NCBI GenBank assembly: GCA_022495005.1
Contig: JAGYXB010001405.1
Span: 124,001 to 188,000 of the forward strand
DNA: 64,000 bases
Direction: 5' to 3'
Source of the DNA: Rhyacophila brunnea
Taxonomy: Eukaryota > Arthropoda > Insecta > Trichoptera > Rhyacophilidae
Shown in pieces: positions 49,601-61,564 of this stretch. How positions within the stretch are numbered: position 1 is the stretch's first letter; each line of letters opens with the position of its first letter. Position numbers and translations under genes: made by a program. The notes beneath the pieces were generated by a model. It saw only the letters and a list, made by a program, of their open reading frames with translations. It made no database searches and was not told the DNA's origin.

Positions 49601-50580
49601 TACGGTCCGTGTATTTTACAACGGTTACATTATTTAACTTTACGATTCAGAGATATTTGCTGAATGTATTTTTTCACCAAAAGTTTCATGAATTATTGTG
49701 GAAATAGTTAAAACGTAGGTATAATATTGCAATTAAAAAATCTTCTCTTGGATACTCCATCCACCAGGAAAATATTATGTAAGTTGATAATACTACAATA
49801 AATATATTATATATACGTATCAAAAATATTAATATTCAACATTATTTGGTATAACTAGCAAAAGTTTGCGATATAAGAAAATTAAAAATACAGGTTGAAA
49901 ACATGGATTGTATTGGTCATTTTATTTTATGTCTTTTAACTGGTAGGTACATAATATTCAATAATATCTGCTATTTAGCTCTTAAATATTTTTGGAATAA
50001 GACAGTTTTAGTAAAATCTTAAAATTGTGGTAACTGTTCTGCAATAAAAGTTATTTAATCTTAATATGTAGGTATTCCACTTCGGCGGTGGATAGGTGTT
50101 GCAGATGAAAGACTGTGGTAGTTGTTCGTGATGATGGAGGTGGCGAGAGTTTATTCACTGTTTCAATAATTATAAGGATATAATTGATACAATAATATAG
50201 TAAAAATAATGACAATTCGGTGCGATGTGTTTTTAACGGGAACTTATAATCGAGTGGCATGTCTAATCATGGATATTTTTTGTTATACGAGTAGCATATC
50301 TCTCTACAACATGCACTCTTCTCCACTGCCATTATGTTCCACTTTGAAACTGGAAATAAGCAAAGATAAATAAATTGGCATCCATATATTTAATACTTAA
50401 TGTACTACATAGAAAATTGTGGACTCTATGTGGTGTATATTTTCTCCACACTCGTGGACATAGAAGAAAAAGTGTGACATATTATCTAACCAATTATGAC
50501 CCGCTATTTATTGACCGGCGCATTATGGAATAATACGTTGAAATGATTATGCAATAAATTGCGGATCCGCTATCTCATAA
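49601..50580. other. AT-rich DNA, nothing recognised
   Basis: No supported feature up to the Helitron insertion point. Confidence 0.5.
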
Positions 50581-52563
50581 TCTCTATATATATAAAAATC
50601 TCGTGTCACGATGTTTGTGGTCGAACTCCTCCGAAATGGCTCGACCGATTTTTATGAATTTTTTTATGTATATTTGTTAGGTATGAGAATAGGTCAACAA
50701 GTATATTTCATACCGCTAGGTGATTAGGGTATCTCTATACAGAAAAATTTTCTTTTATTTTTTTTGACAATTTTTTTTTGTATTTTTTTTATTATTTGGC
50801 ATAAAAAATACCTATAACCTCAAATTTTCACTTTCCTACCCCCATCCTCCCATTTTTTAATCGCTATTTTATTATTTTTGTATGAACAAATTTAACCGTC
50901 GTTCGTATTTCAAACAGAACGAAATTATTTATGTTGTTGAATGACAGATGGCACTACGTCCGAGAAGAATTCAAGAGAAGCGTCGCGTCATTTTGACATT
51001 TCATTCGGCAAATCACAACGCAGTGCATGCAAAATTTTGTACGATTTATTTTAATTTATCTATTTTTATGTGCGTGTATTACAGTCCACAATGCCGGCAA
51101 GACGCAAGGGGGGCCATTTGGGTCGTCGAACAAACATGCGAAATAGTAGAGTAGAAAGAACAGACGAACAAATCCAACAAGATAACAAAAACGTGCGTGT
51201 AAGCATGTCGCAATTGCGTGCATCTCAATCACAAGAGGCACGAGCTGAACGAAATCAACAACGACAATTGGAACGCAGCCAAGCGCGCCGGTTCGTAGTT
51301 AACACACGCAGAGCAAATGACCGACAACGCCAACAAGTACATCGAACATTTACATCCGCTTCGTTCCTTCGTCTCGCATTCGAGTACGAGCCAGATATTG
51401 AATATTCCGCTCATCCGAAAGTGCTGATTGGTGCTATGGACAAAGAATGTCCCCATTGTCATGCGCTCAAATTCAAACATGAGTCAGCCGGGATGTGTTG
51501 CGCATCAGGAAAAGTGCAACTACCAGAAATTGAGATACCACCAGAACCATTGAACAGCTTGCTCATTGGCACGGTTCCGGATTCAAACCTGTTCCTGAAG
51601 TCCATTCGCATATTCAATTCATGCTTCCAAATGACTTCGTCCGGAGCAACAGAAATAGTTCACAATACTGCGGCAAATGGTCAACAATTCCATTCTACGT
51701 TCAAAATCAAAGGTCAAGTATACCACAAAGTAGGCTCATTGCTGCCAATGCCAAACGAACCACATACATTTTTACAAATCTACTTCATGGGCGCGGCGGT
51801 GAGGACATCAATCATGTGGATGCACGTTGCGGCTTCAATAGCCTCAATTCGCCTAATGCCAGGCGCATCGTCGGTGAACTGGACGCCCTGTTGAATGAGC
51901 ACAATGAATTATTGAAATTCTTCAAAGCACACATGAACGAATTGCAGTGACAATCACGCTATTGTCATCAATCCTGATAAAACACCAGCTGGAGAGCACG
52001 TACGTCGATTCAATGCGACTGTTGTTGACGACATTGCTGGAATCATGGTTGGCGACCGCACATCGACGCGAGAAATCGTGATTCGAAGAAGAAACAATAA
52101 TCTGGAGTTCATCGCTGACACACACCGTTCATACGACGCTCTCCAATATCCGCTAATTTTCTGGAAGGGACAAGACGGATATTGCATAAACATTAATACT
52201 TTGGACGCGGAAGACGCACACGGCGCGTAATGACCAGGCGGCCGATCGATGTAATTAACCTGCATTTTAAAGGGGGCAATTAAAATCTCATTATCTCTTC
52301 AGCAGCGAAAGCGTTAAACAACGAGATCCTGTCACAGGTAATTCATTCATTATGAACATCATTACTCATTTTGAATTGAGAAAATGAATGGTTGATGTTT
52401 TTTGTTTTTATCGGCGGTCATCGTCTACAGTGCTCTATTCCTCTTTCTGTCATAGATCTCCATCCCCACACACTTACGATACATTCGTTACTTTTTATTT
52501 AACAACCAAAATATTCACTAGAAATAATTTATATGGCAGAACAACGTTTGCCTGGTCAGCTAG
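50581..52563 (+). mobile_element. Helitron, internally deleted (~1.98 kb)
   Basis: It starts TCTCTATATATATAAAAATC after an A and ends CTAG before a T, the expected A|T insertion without target duplication. A short stem GGCA(52535-52538)/TGCC(52549-52552) lies 11 bases before the 3' end, as in Helitrons. The 5' region carries the widespread arthropod string GAACTCCTCCGAAATGGCTC. Inside is the N-terminal part of the Rep/helicase gene; most of the gene is deleted. Helitrons replicate by rolling circle. This copy could move only with enzymes supplied by another element. Confidence 0.85.
51091..52230 (+). pseudogene. Helitron Rep/helicase, N-terminal remnant
   Basis: The likely start is the ATG at 51091 (MPARRKGG...), just after TGTATTACAG, which looks like a splice acceptor. 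A basic N-terminal region with many Arg and Gln is followed by a zinc-type ECPHCHALKFKHE (about residues 118-130). Then comes the Helitron N-terminal domain: FLQIYFMG, LNEHNELLKFFK, NPDKTPAGEHVRRFNA and HRSYDALQYPLIFW. The middle part, about 51795-51948, is read in another frame and the original frame resumes at 51949, so two indels offset each other. The catalytic HUH replication motif and the Pif1-type helicase are absent. Only about 380 residues remain of a protein normally well over 1,000. Confidence 0.85.
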
Positions 52564-53590
52564 TAATATATATTATACTGATTGATTCTACGTGAAAATG
52601 AATATTTAATAAATAATATTATAATTAATTGAGATCTGTGACACAGGAATTCTATGACAGCCACAAATATATTATATAAGACAGAGTTTATTTATTTTAT
52701 TCCCTATAATTTTGTTTTTTTACCGTAGATTAATCGATTGTATCCGATAATAATTTGGTGATCTTTGTTTGATTTTTACTGATATCATAATTATTATTTT
52801 AATTTTTACATAATATTATTATATGCCTAGATATAGTTATTTTGAGATTAAAAAATGTAGTTGGTGAAAGAATAATTGTTTTGTTAAGTAAAATAAGGTA
52901 TATAATTATACAGGTCTATTATATTAACGAAGCCGGGTACTTTAGCTAGTAATCAGCTCAAAATTAAAGTGAATACTTCACCTATCAGAGGCACATAGCG
53001 GAAAAATATAAACCTTCCAATTTTTGACAATTTATTGATAGTTTATTTTTTAAAGTATGTTTAATTAATAAATGCGTATCTAAAAACATTAAAAAGAAAA
53101 ATATCTTTAAACGTTATAACATGTGAATTCGTTTTTTCCCGCTAGTTGTCTCTGGTAGGTGGAGTATTCGCATTAAATGTTAAAAATTAGCGGTGATAGA
53201 ATTATTTAGATATTGGAAAAAAAAAGTTAAAAGTTAACAGTTAAGAAATGAAAACAATGCCCTTAAAATAAACGTTGAACAAACAACATATGGTTAGAGA
53301 GATGGGCTTTTTTACCAATTACACGACCATGGCTATAATTTAATTTAGGTGTTTTTAATGTTCACACATTGTTCACCTTTCAAAAGCAGCTGTATACAAA
53401 GTCAATCTCGCCCAAATGACACATTCACTGTTCAATCCCAGTCGCCGTTTGGCATTTTGCGTATCAAGTATGCCGAACAATTTACTTCGTTTCACTCAAA
53501 TTGTTCAAAGTCTTGTCTCGCGGCACCAAAGAATGTAAATAGAACGTAAACTGTTTGTTGTTTAATTACGCCATCTATCACTTCACCGGA
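52564..53590. other. AT-rich DNA with a small interspersed-element head
   Basis: 52926-52950 read on the minus strand gives ACTAGCTAAAGTACCCGG, the same head as at 13771. Otherwise nothing recognised. Confidence 0.45.
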
Positions 53591-53592
53591 AC

Positions 53593-54547
53593 GTGAGCAG
53601 TGGGGGACCTATCTTGGAATTATACGGTAAGAAGGAATAGTTTTTCATATAAACCAACATAAACGATTATCAAATTAGTACTATAGATTTAAAAAATGTC
53701 ATAGCAGACACTTTTTTTTAATTCCCCCAAAATTGATATTTGTGTTGAGTGTTGTTTGGAAATCATGGGACGATACACTGTTGTATAGCGTGTACAAATT
53801 ATCAAAATGTATCACAACAATAATGAATCTATTCGAGTTACGTTTCGGCCATTATGTGAAATTTATGGTCAAAATAATAGAACGACGAAGCTCCGTAATT
53901 TAATTGAAAAATTCGAATAAAATGGTAATGTGTGTGATGTTAAGAATCTAACCAGTCGAAAACATAAACGCACTGCTAAAAATATCGATGTTTTGAATCA
54001 AAGTCTATATGAAAATCCAGAAAAATCAATAATTAGACGTCGTAGAATAAATACAACAATTAAGCAGAATGACCATTTGGTACGTTGAAATTTTGCTAAA
54101 TAGGTTTTAGAGCGACTTGAAACAGACCCATTATTTAACGAAAAAATCATTTTCAGCGATGAATCTCGTTTTTGGTTAAATCTCTTGGTAAATAAAACAA
54201 TTATCGCATTTCAATTATTAAAAACCCACATGCTATTCTTGAAACACCTTTATATCCACAAAAATTTAAATGTTGGCGTGGTTTATGGTCTGAAAGTGTA
54301 ATTGGACCGTATTTTTTTGTGAACAAAAATAGCAATGCAGCTGCTGTTGATGGAGAACGTTACAGAAACATGATAACTGATTGTTTTTGGAACGAATTAG
54401 ATGATTTTATACTGGATGATATGTGTTTCAAAGATGGTGCAACATGCTATACAGCTCGTCCCATAATGAATTAATTATTGAGAGAATTAAAGTTTAGTAT
54501 ATATATCACTTATTTGATAACCCTTTATATGCATCAGCACTGCTCAC
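53593..54547 (+). mobile_element. Tc1/mariner-type transposon relic
   Basis: GTGAGCAGTG at 53593-53602 is inverted as CACTGCTCAC at 54538-54547 and may mark the ends; the next bases do not match, so boundaries are tentative. The interior holds a broken transposase (listed separately). The same transposase family occurs at 60.3 kb. Confidence 0.55.
53765..54495 (+). pseudogene. Tc1/mariner-type transposase, broken and truncated
   Basis: The frame starts at ATG 53765 (GRYTV). An N-terminal helix-turn-helix-like part follows with CEIYGQNNRTTKLRNLIEKF, then NPEKSIIRR. RLETDPLFNEKIIFSDESRF supplies the first catalytic Asp. KCWRGLWSESVIGPYFF, GERYRNMITDCFW and DGATCYTARPIMN (second Asp) come next. 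In-frame stops follow IEKFE, DHLVR and NFAK, and a small frameshift lies near 54190. The sequence ends soon after LLREL, before the third catalytic residue. It is a DDE/D enzyme family that cuts and pastes DNA at TA sites. This copy is inactive. Confidence 0.85.
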
Positions 54548-54767
54548 ATTTTATGTTTAGTTACTATGGATCGCAATCCCGGATGGGATTAGACAAACAT
54601 ATTATTTTATATTTGAGTCGCTTAGAATCATAACTCAGATTTTGCAATTTTGTCTTTTTTGAGTTAAATATGCCAAGTGATTCTAAATGCATTAATCTAT
54701 ATACAAAAAATAGTTGGGTATCAAAAGTCACTTTAAACTATGTGAAAATTGTTGACAAAGTTCACTG

Positions 54768-54818
54768 TTGGAGTCAAAACTCACATAATTCAAAGAATAA
54801 TGTGAGTTTTGACTCCAA
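54768..54818. repeat. 51-bp near-perfect palindrome in TIR element
   Basis: TTGGAGTCAAAACTCACATA (+ATTC) pairs with GAATAATGTGAGTTTTGACT (+CCAA) with one mismatch and a 3-base spacer AAA. Each arm contains the ACTCACAT word of the element's terminal repeat. Confidence 0.9.
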
Positions 54819-55965
54819 GGCTTTTCTAACCAATCAGAGAGCTCTATTCCTCAAAGTGTCATGGCGGATTTTGCATATTAAAAAGAAGTTGCTGTTCAAT
54901 TGTGTAGTCATTGTTTTTGATAATTTCGGCGTTATTTGTTAAAAGTTGACTAAAAATAATATGGAATTATTCAATATGGATATGAGTGTATCCCCAGTCA
55001 CAGATGGAGTCGTATGGAAGTGAGGAAAGTACATGAAACTGGAAGAAAAACAAAGCCAAGACTGACAGGTCAGTACCAAAATGTGATATTGAATTTCCAT
55101 TTATAATAACTTTGTCTGTCAACTGTTTTGTCATTGCTTATACATTCTGTATAAAATATAAAGTTTAATAATTATTATTAGCGGGTTCAGTAACGTAACT
55201 AAGCTTTTTAAAGAATTTGTCATTGGCTGTTGCCAGCCAATTTGCTCTCGATCTATATTCTCTATTGTTTGACATTACTCACATGAGTTTGTAAAAATTG
55301 TTTTCAACTAGTATACACATTTGAATGAAGTTTTAATATTGTGTTAAAATAATTTGGTATGTATTATTAGTTATTTCATTACTTTGCACAATGACACTGT
55401 CAAATAAATTCAGCTCATTGCTTTAATGATATATTAATTATAACCATGAATACCTATAAAAGATTCCATTGAGTTATCAAAATAAACTTTACAATGAGTG
55501 AAATTTATTTTTTCCAAGAGCTAATTATATTTTAGTAGGTGTCTACGTATTTGTTTTGTTCCACAATAAAGGGAACATACTTCCAAGGGTTTATTAAGTT
55601 GGTTTATTTTACTTTGGTTTCAGATACAAGGCGAGTAGAATGCCTTTGAATCCCTTATGTACACATCAGAAAGGAGCCAATCTTTGCAAATCGTTGTCAA
55701 TCAGAAGAATGCAAGAATTTGATCATAAAAAATGTGATATCAATAAAATACAGTGTGTGGAGTCAAACTAAGACGATGATATTATAATAATATTTAGAAT
55801 ACAATAATTTACAATTACTGCTAATAAATATGTGAGAACAAAATAAAATATGACAGAATGTCCTACAATAATTAGTTTTATTCAAAAATCCAATCATTCC
55901 TGCCAAATTTGTTTAAAAAGTATGATACATCTACAATCCACGTCATGCATTAATATTTGTGTAGC

Positions 55966-56047
55966 TTGGAATCAAAACTCACATTATTCCTATACCTTGG
56001 GGTCATAACTCACATATTTACAAATTTGGTGTCAAAACTCACATTAT
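55966..56047 (+). repeat. Three ~30-bp direct repeats of the TIR-like motif
   Basis: TTGGAATCAAAACTCACATT (55966), TTGGGGTCATAACTCACATA (55997) and TTGGTGTCAAAACTCACATT (56026) are spaced 31 and 29 bp apart. They resemble the terminal repeat (AGAATCATAACTCA). Arrays of this type in DNA transposons often bind transposase; that role is inferred here. Confidence 0.85.
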
Positions 56048-56250
56048 AAAAATTTAAAATGCTTCCCGTAACCTTAGGAGTATGATATATATTAAAAAAA
56101 TAATGTAAATCGACTCATTCGCTCATTAATATTCAAGGGAGTTCAATACTTTTTTTCTAATAACAAAAAATAGTGCTCTGGTGGTTTTTTGCAATTATTT
56201 CAAAACTCGATTTTTGGAATATGTGAGTTATGATTCTAAGCGACTCATTT

Positions 56251-56845
56251 AGCCGTGGTAGCGCAAAGTCACCCGAAGGAAAGGAATGCGATACTAAAAT
56301 TTATCACGGAGTATCATAAAGTAACAGTATGATATGCGAACAGAAAGTTAACACCTGGACCTGACTTCATGACTAGCTGATAATACTCATATATCTGTTG
56401 AATTATCATTAAATAGTTCTCATTATAAGGAAACTATTTTATAAACAGTATGGAGTATCTAAAAAATATTATACATAATTAGAAAATACTTCACCGTAAA
56501 CATAATTTATGCCGGACAGGTCTCGAATCTGCATGCATTGTATTAAGAAAATGTTCTTTATTAATTTGGCAACCTGAACCCTATTTAATTGCAATGAAAT
56601 TAGGTTATAGTCATGCTACAGATTTTTTTCTGATAGGTATGTTTCTGGGGTGTTAATAAATTACGTACCTATATTCAATAATGAATATCACTTTCTTGAT
56701 TTACCTAATATTCATTGGAAAAAAATATTTTATTAAAAGAAATCAAGTTAACAACGTATTATTTATTGGTCCTACCTTGATTCAAACAAAAAAATCCAGT
56801 TGCCAATTTGAAGTGTATCGGTTTCTTGTTTTTTTAGTTTTTTTT
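56251..56845. other. AT-rich DNA, nothing recognised
   Basis: No supported feature. Confidence 0.5.
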
Positions 56846-56849
56846 GTTA

Positions 56850-56929
56850 GGTGCTCTTTCGTTGGCTAAATTGTTAAAGCATATTAGCTGGAACCCGATG
56901 GATACAGATTCGACTCCTATCCGGCACCA
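56850..56929 (+). pseudogene. tRNA-like sequence, degraded
   Basis: GGTGCT at the 5' side and GGCACC plus A at the 3' side form an acceptor-like stem. TTGGCTAAATTGTTAAAGCA fits a D-arm with box A. AGATTCGACTCC fits box B, but the T-stem has two mismatches and the anticodon arm does not close well. A T5 run follows at about 56932. Probably a tRNA pseudogene or a SINE head. Confidence 0.45.
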
Positions 56930-56934
56930 TATTT

Positions 56935-57150
56935 TTACAAGATTTTTCTAAAAATATAGTTATATGATTTTGAGGTATTATGTATCTTCAAAAAGGAATG
57001 TTAAATTATTTGATAAATAAAAAAACAATTTAACTCGGTGATTAAAATAAATGTCGTCTAAATTAAAACAATTTCTTCAATAAAAAGAAATTGATACTGA
57101 TTGTTTTTTTTTGTATTTATCATTTAATCTGAAGTGCGTAATATTAAATA
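56935..57150. other. AT-rich DNA, nothing recognised
   Basis: No supported feature. Confidence 0.5.
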
Positions 57151-57380
57151 TATATATGTGTAGTTGCCACTGGATAAGAATAAGATACCCGTGGCTCTAT
57201 TTAACTCTCTTACTTACGTCTGATTTAATGGGAAGTTACCTGACTGTCTTATTTGCTCACCCTTGCAATTTGTGAATTCCGCCCGCGTGCTTGTTCCAAA
57301 GCTTGCCTGGAGAGTGGCCATATAAAATACAATGTCCATTCATTTGGAGCGTTCCAACAGAATGATTTACTCAGATTATA
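57151..57380. promoter_or_regulatory. GC-richer unique island, possible cis-regulatory DNA
   Basis: Contains AATTCCGCCCGCGTGCTTGT and CTTGCCTGGAGAGTGGCC. Non-repetitive and non-coding; regulatory role is inferred. Confidence 0.2.
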
Positions 57381-59990
57381 TTGCTGCATAAAACATTATG
57401 TTGGCATTCTATTATTTCAAATCCGAGGCTAGATAATTAAATTTAAAGATAGGCGATTATTTTTTATATATTTTTCATTGTAATTACTTGATAGAAAGAC
57501 ATTGTATTAAAATATTGAAGTTTTTAAATATGTTAGTTATACATTTTAATTTTTCGTACACATTTCTATAAAAATAGTTTAACAACATAAATTTATTACA
57601 TTTGTTTACATACTTATATATTATTTACACAATAATAAACCGAAACTGCACCAATTAAATCAACTGTTCAATTATTGAAATATAAGTATAATTAAGAAAT
57701 TATGTAATGGATTAAACACATTTCATTGTCTAATATCAAAATACAATATTATGCACATATATATTGTATTTTTTAACTGTTTTAAAAGTCCTATGTACAA
57801 AGCCGATATTATTATAAATATAATTGAGGAAATAAAAACATATAACAGCATATTAATATACCAGTGGAGAAGAGGGCATATTAAGGGTAGGTGGGCTATG
57901 ATAGGTAACTGAAAGAAAGTCCTAGGACAGTCATATTTACATAATTTGAATTGAAATTTTTACGTCTACACAAATATTATATTTTGCCTTTTTATAATAG
58001 ATACGAGTATTTCACGAAAAAGGCAACAGGCTCTAAAATAGATATTAAAAAAAAATACTCAACAGCGATTTCAACTTGCGCTAGAAAATTCCACTGTTTC
58101 AATAGTTGAGCATGTTAACAATGAGAATATTTGGCAACTGCGGAAACATGTGAGGTTATAATACATACAGCCTCAGTGCACACGATAGTATGTCTCTGGT
58201 TTTCAGATTGTGTGTGTACAATATGTGTGTAATTTTTTGCATGTGTTGTAGATTATGTGTCATGTACCAAATTAGCTGCAGCCTGTATTTGATTGTATTA
58301 GTGTCATAGCTGATTACGTATATGCGTGTTGCTATAATGTCCGCCTGGTTGAGCAAGCCGACGATCAATTATTTATAATACATAACAAAAGACGTTGGAA
58401 AATTATATTATTTTTATAGAATATAAATTAATGTTATTATTATATTGTGTTAATAGGTATTTTTTTATTAATACGATAAGCTTTAAATAATAGCCTAGTA
58501 TGGACCTCTTCTCAAATTTTGTTAATATTGTCAACTGACTTTTGTGGGTTTGATCAAGTTCGTAATTTGATTTTTAGTCATCGATGCAATGAAGAATGTT
58601 AAACTATATTTTTTTTTTGATTTTTCGTTGAATAAAAAAAATACTAATAAAAGAACAAATTATTATAATTAATTTATTCATGGAAATCCGGAACACAAAT
58701 TAATAAAATCGAATTATTCACAGTGGGTTATTGAAATAATTAAAACATAAGACAAGTTTTTCGAACTTGTTAAGTGGATAAATGAAGTTGAAAAAAATAA
58801 TTATTTTATTATCGATTTTGATAATGGATAAAAAATACGATGTATTTTATGTCTACAAATTATTTGAAAGAATTAATTTCAATAATAACCGTAGAAATAC
58901 TTAGTCAAACATTAATTGTGGCTTTCTCGTTTCTTTTTAACAATTATTCAAGCACAACAAAAAACTTTTTAAAAAACTTTCATTAATTTTATAAAATCTA
59001 CATACAAAAATACATCAAAAGCGAAAGCGGGCGTAATTTTTTTACCTTTTATTATAATGGTTATGTCTGCACGGTTATTAAAAAAAATCACAATTCATTA
59101 AAAGTTTATATTTTCAAAGATATTTCCGTATTGGCTTTGTTGAAATTGTATCAAAGTGGCGAGATAAAACTTTTAGGACAAAGTTAAACATTGTCTGTGT
59201 TATTTATACAAGAAAATGTGCTGTAGCTCCTTGAATGATTTTGTTAATAAAAAACAAACAATGTCAGAAAAGACTTGAATAAAGTTTTTATCTTTACGAA
59301 TATTAAATACGTTATGCAAATCGCGATACACTCTAGTTTATCCCTTATGCAAAATATTACATTGTTTTTTCAGATAAAATAATATACACTATGCCCTAAA
59401 TATCCTTGTAATTTATAAAAATTCATAAAATAACTATGATTTCGAATAAATAATATACATTATATGTTTACATATTATTATGCAATTATTTTTGGGTTAG
59501 AATGTATACGATCTATTTACTTGGGATAAATAAAAACTACTTAGATTAATATTTAGGTTTTATGGAATTTAATAACATATAATATAATAATAATATATAC
59601 TGAACGTTTCTCTCAATAAGGTTATTGTGTCTCGAGCTGTAATTTATTGTTATTGTTGCACCATCTTGTTAGAACCACATTCTTCTCATAAGTTATATGT
59701 GTATTAGGTATATTTATTATTATCAAATTAATATTGTCCTAAACACGATTCTTTCTTTTATCGGAATCTTTTGCAGTCTAATTTAAATGTCATGCATCCT
59801 TTTAAATCTTGAAACTATTGAGATTAAATTTAATTGTTTTTGTATTATTAATTTGCGCTGTGTGCCAAATTAAAAACAATTTATCGATAGCGTTAAATTT
59901 CATGTTTGTGGCAACATTCGAATGCTTATTTGTTTGTGGAATAATGCGCCATGGAAGTAAATAATATTATTTATATTACTGCTCATAAAT
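57381..59990. other. AT-rich DNA, nothing recognised
   Basis: No supported gene or repeat. Confidence 0.5.
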
Positions 59991-60166
59991 GATTGAACCA
60001 ATCTTGAAAATTGTATGTGAAACAATTGTTAATCCAAGATACTGCTACACGTATATTTATAACAGTGGTTTAATAACCATATATATTTTTTTCCCGCTAT
60101 GTTGGTACGTACAATTTACATGTAACCAGCGTGGATATTAGTGGCCAAACAACAAAAAATGATTGT

Positions 60167-60191
60167 CTTAACCTAACCTAACCTAACCTAA
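60167..60191 (-). repeat. Interstitial telomere-like (TTAGG)4
   Basis: Four CCTAA units on the plus strand, hence TTAGG on the minus strand, within the left direct-repeat region. Too short for a telomere. Confidence 0.8.
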
Positions 60192-60330
60192 TTTATGCAA
60201 AAAAAAATTAGTAATCATGTTTCTGTAGCGTTATCCATTAACAGTTGCCATTTAAATTTTTTTAACGGTCCAATTAAAGACAGACCATAAATCACACTAA
60301 ACTGCTAATTTTTGTGAATGTAAAGGTATT

Positions 60331-60715
60331 TTAGAGAATAACATGAGGGTTTTCATGACTCCAAATGCGACAATTATGCTTATTTACGAAGCCATTTAAC
60401 AAAAAATCAGTTTCATCGCTGTAGATGATTTTTTCGTAAAATAATGGGTCTGTTTCAAGGCTTTGAGAGCGACGTGTAATTGATTGTTCAGAATTTTCAT
60501 CCAAACTTTGATCCACAACATCGATATTTTAAATTGTAGGTATGTTTACATTTTTGACGGGTTGAATTCATAACATCACAAAAATTACCATTTGACTTGA
60601 ATATTCTAATTATATTACGAATAGTAAGCTCTGTAGGTGCTAAAAAATACTGAAAACAAATGTCAATTTTAGTGGAAATCAGATTAAGGAAAATTTTATC
60701 CAAATAACAAGATTT
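60331..60715 (-). pseudogene. Tc1/mariner-type transposase relic, minus strand
   Basis: Two minus-strand frames. 60541-60703 includes APTELTIRNIIRIFKSNGNF, matching the helix-turn-helix region of the 53.8-kb copy. 60331-60516 includes ENSEQSITRRSQS then LETDPLFYEKIIYSDETDF (first catalytic Asp) and NGFVNKHNCRIWSHENPHVI. Relative to the family, the stretch between ITRRSQ and LETDP is deleted, and everything after ENPHVI is missing, including the second Asp. Inactive. Same family as 53765-54495 but separately degraded. Confidence 0.8.
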
Positions 60716-61055
60716 TCATATACAGGGGTGAATAACTACTGTGCAGATTAAATTAACCGAAGAGACAGAAGTCCTGCCGTATTTATGCAAAAGCCTTCAC
60801 GAGAATGCAGCTGCCCTTGTATTATGCAAATACTAATGTGTGGCAAGTTGTAACAATTACGACTGGGATCAGTATTGTTGACAATGGCTCTGCACACCAA
60901 CCAACGAATAGACCACTATGTTCTGTGAACATAGCAAATGCTTACGTGGCTCAATCGATTGTTTGACTTACATTTCAATCAGAGACACCGTAGTGACACT
61001 ATTAATTATTGTTATCGTATGTTCTTGTACCATCGTTAAAGAGAATAATAATATG
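60716..61055. other. Mixed-composition DNA between element relic and direct repeat
   Basis: Contains ACAGAAGTCCTGCCGTATTT and CACGAGAATGCAGCTGCCC. Not coding. May be decayed element sequence or unique DNA. Confidence 0.3.
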
Positions 61056-61564
61056 TGACAACCAATCTTGGAAAATTACACATTTAAAAATAAGCCAGAA
61101 CCTGCATTTTGTGGCCAAATAACGGAGTTGGTTGAAAATTATAAAAAAAGGTTGTGTATAAATATTAGTTTTAATACCCATACTAATTATCTGCAGTGAC
61201 TGTTCAATTCACTGTTCTGTGACTGTTCAAGCTTTACCCGCCACCGTCTATGACAACTTTGACTAATAATAAAATCATGCGACAGATACAGTTGCGATGG
61301 GAAATACTTACCGCTTTGCAGTATAAAATCATACTATCATATCATATCATTTTCACCCTTATATTTTGTTTCTATACCTAACACACTCGAAATTTGTTTC
61401 TAGAATTGTCAATATCTGATCAACAATAACTATTAACTTGTATTAAATTATAATTATATTGAAGAATTACTATTTTCTGCTAGACATTGTATCAATAATA
61501 GAACCACCCTATACCGTATACTGAAAATAAATAAATGCCAGTATAATACCTCACCACAAGCTTA

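Larger units (their letters stand above)
54615..56246. mobile_element. Terminal-inverted-repeat element of unknown superfamily, 1.63 kb
   Basis: A perfect 23-bp inverted repeat bounds it: GAGTCGCTTAGAATCATAAC plus TCA at 54615-54637, mirrored at 56224-56246. ATTT lies directly outside both ends, a possible 4-bp target duplication. Inside, a motif close to the terminus (RTCAAAACTCACAT) recurs as a palindrome at 54768-54818 and as a three-copy tandem at 55966-56047. The longest open frame (54670-54942, 90 codons) has no recognised motif. It appears non-autonomous. Confidence 0.75.
59997..61130. repeat. Direct repeats flanking a transposase relic
   Basis: ACCAATCTTG-AAAATT followed later by GTGGCCAAACAAC occurs at 59997-60155. 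ACCAATCTTGGAAAATTACA followed by GTGGCCAAATAAC occurs at 61056-61130, in the same orientation. The left copy also holds an extra inverted AATCCAAGAT. The enclosed 0.9 kb holds a TTAGG tract and a transposase relic. Nature unresolved. Confidence 0.4.

Noticed and set aside
54670..54942. 90-codon frame as the transposase of the 1.6-kb TIR element
   Set aside because: It spans the 51-bp palindrome and shows no catalytic motif, so it is more likely chance.
55966..56047. CRISPR-like array
   Set aside because: Only three imperfect repeats without distinct spacers, in a eukaryotic transposon.
60167..60191. True telomere end
   Set aside because: Only four TTAGG units embedded in other sequence on both sides.
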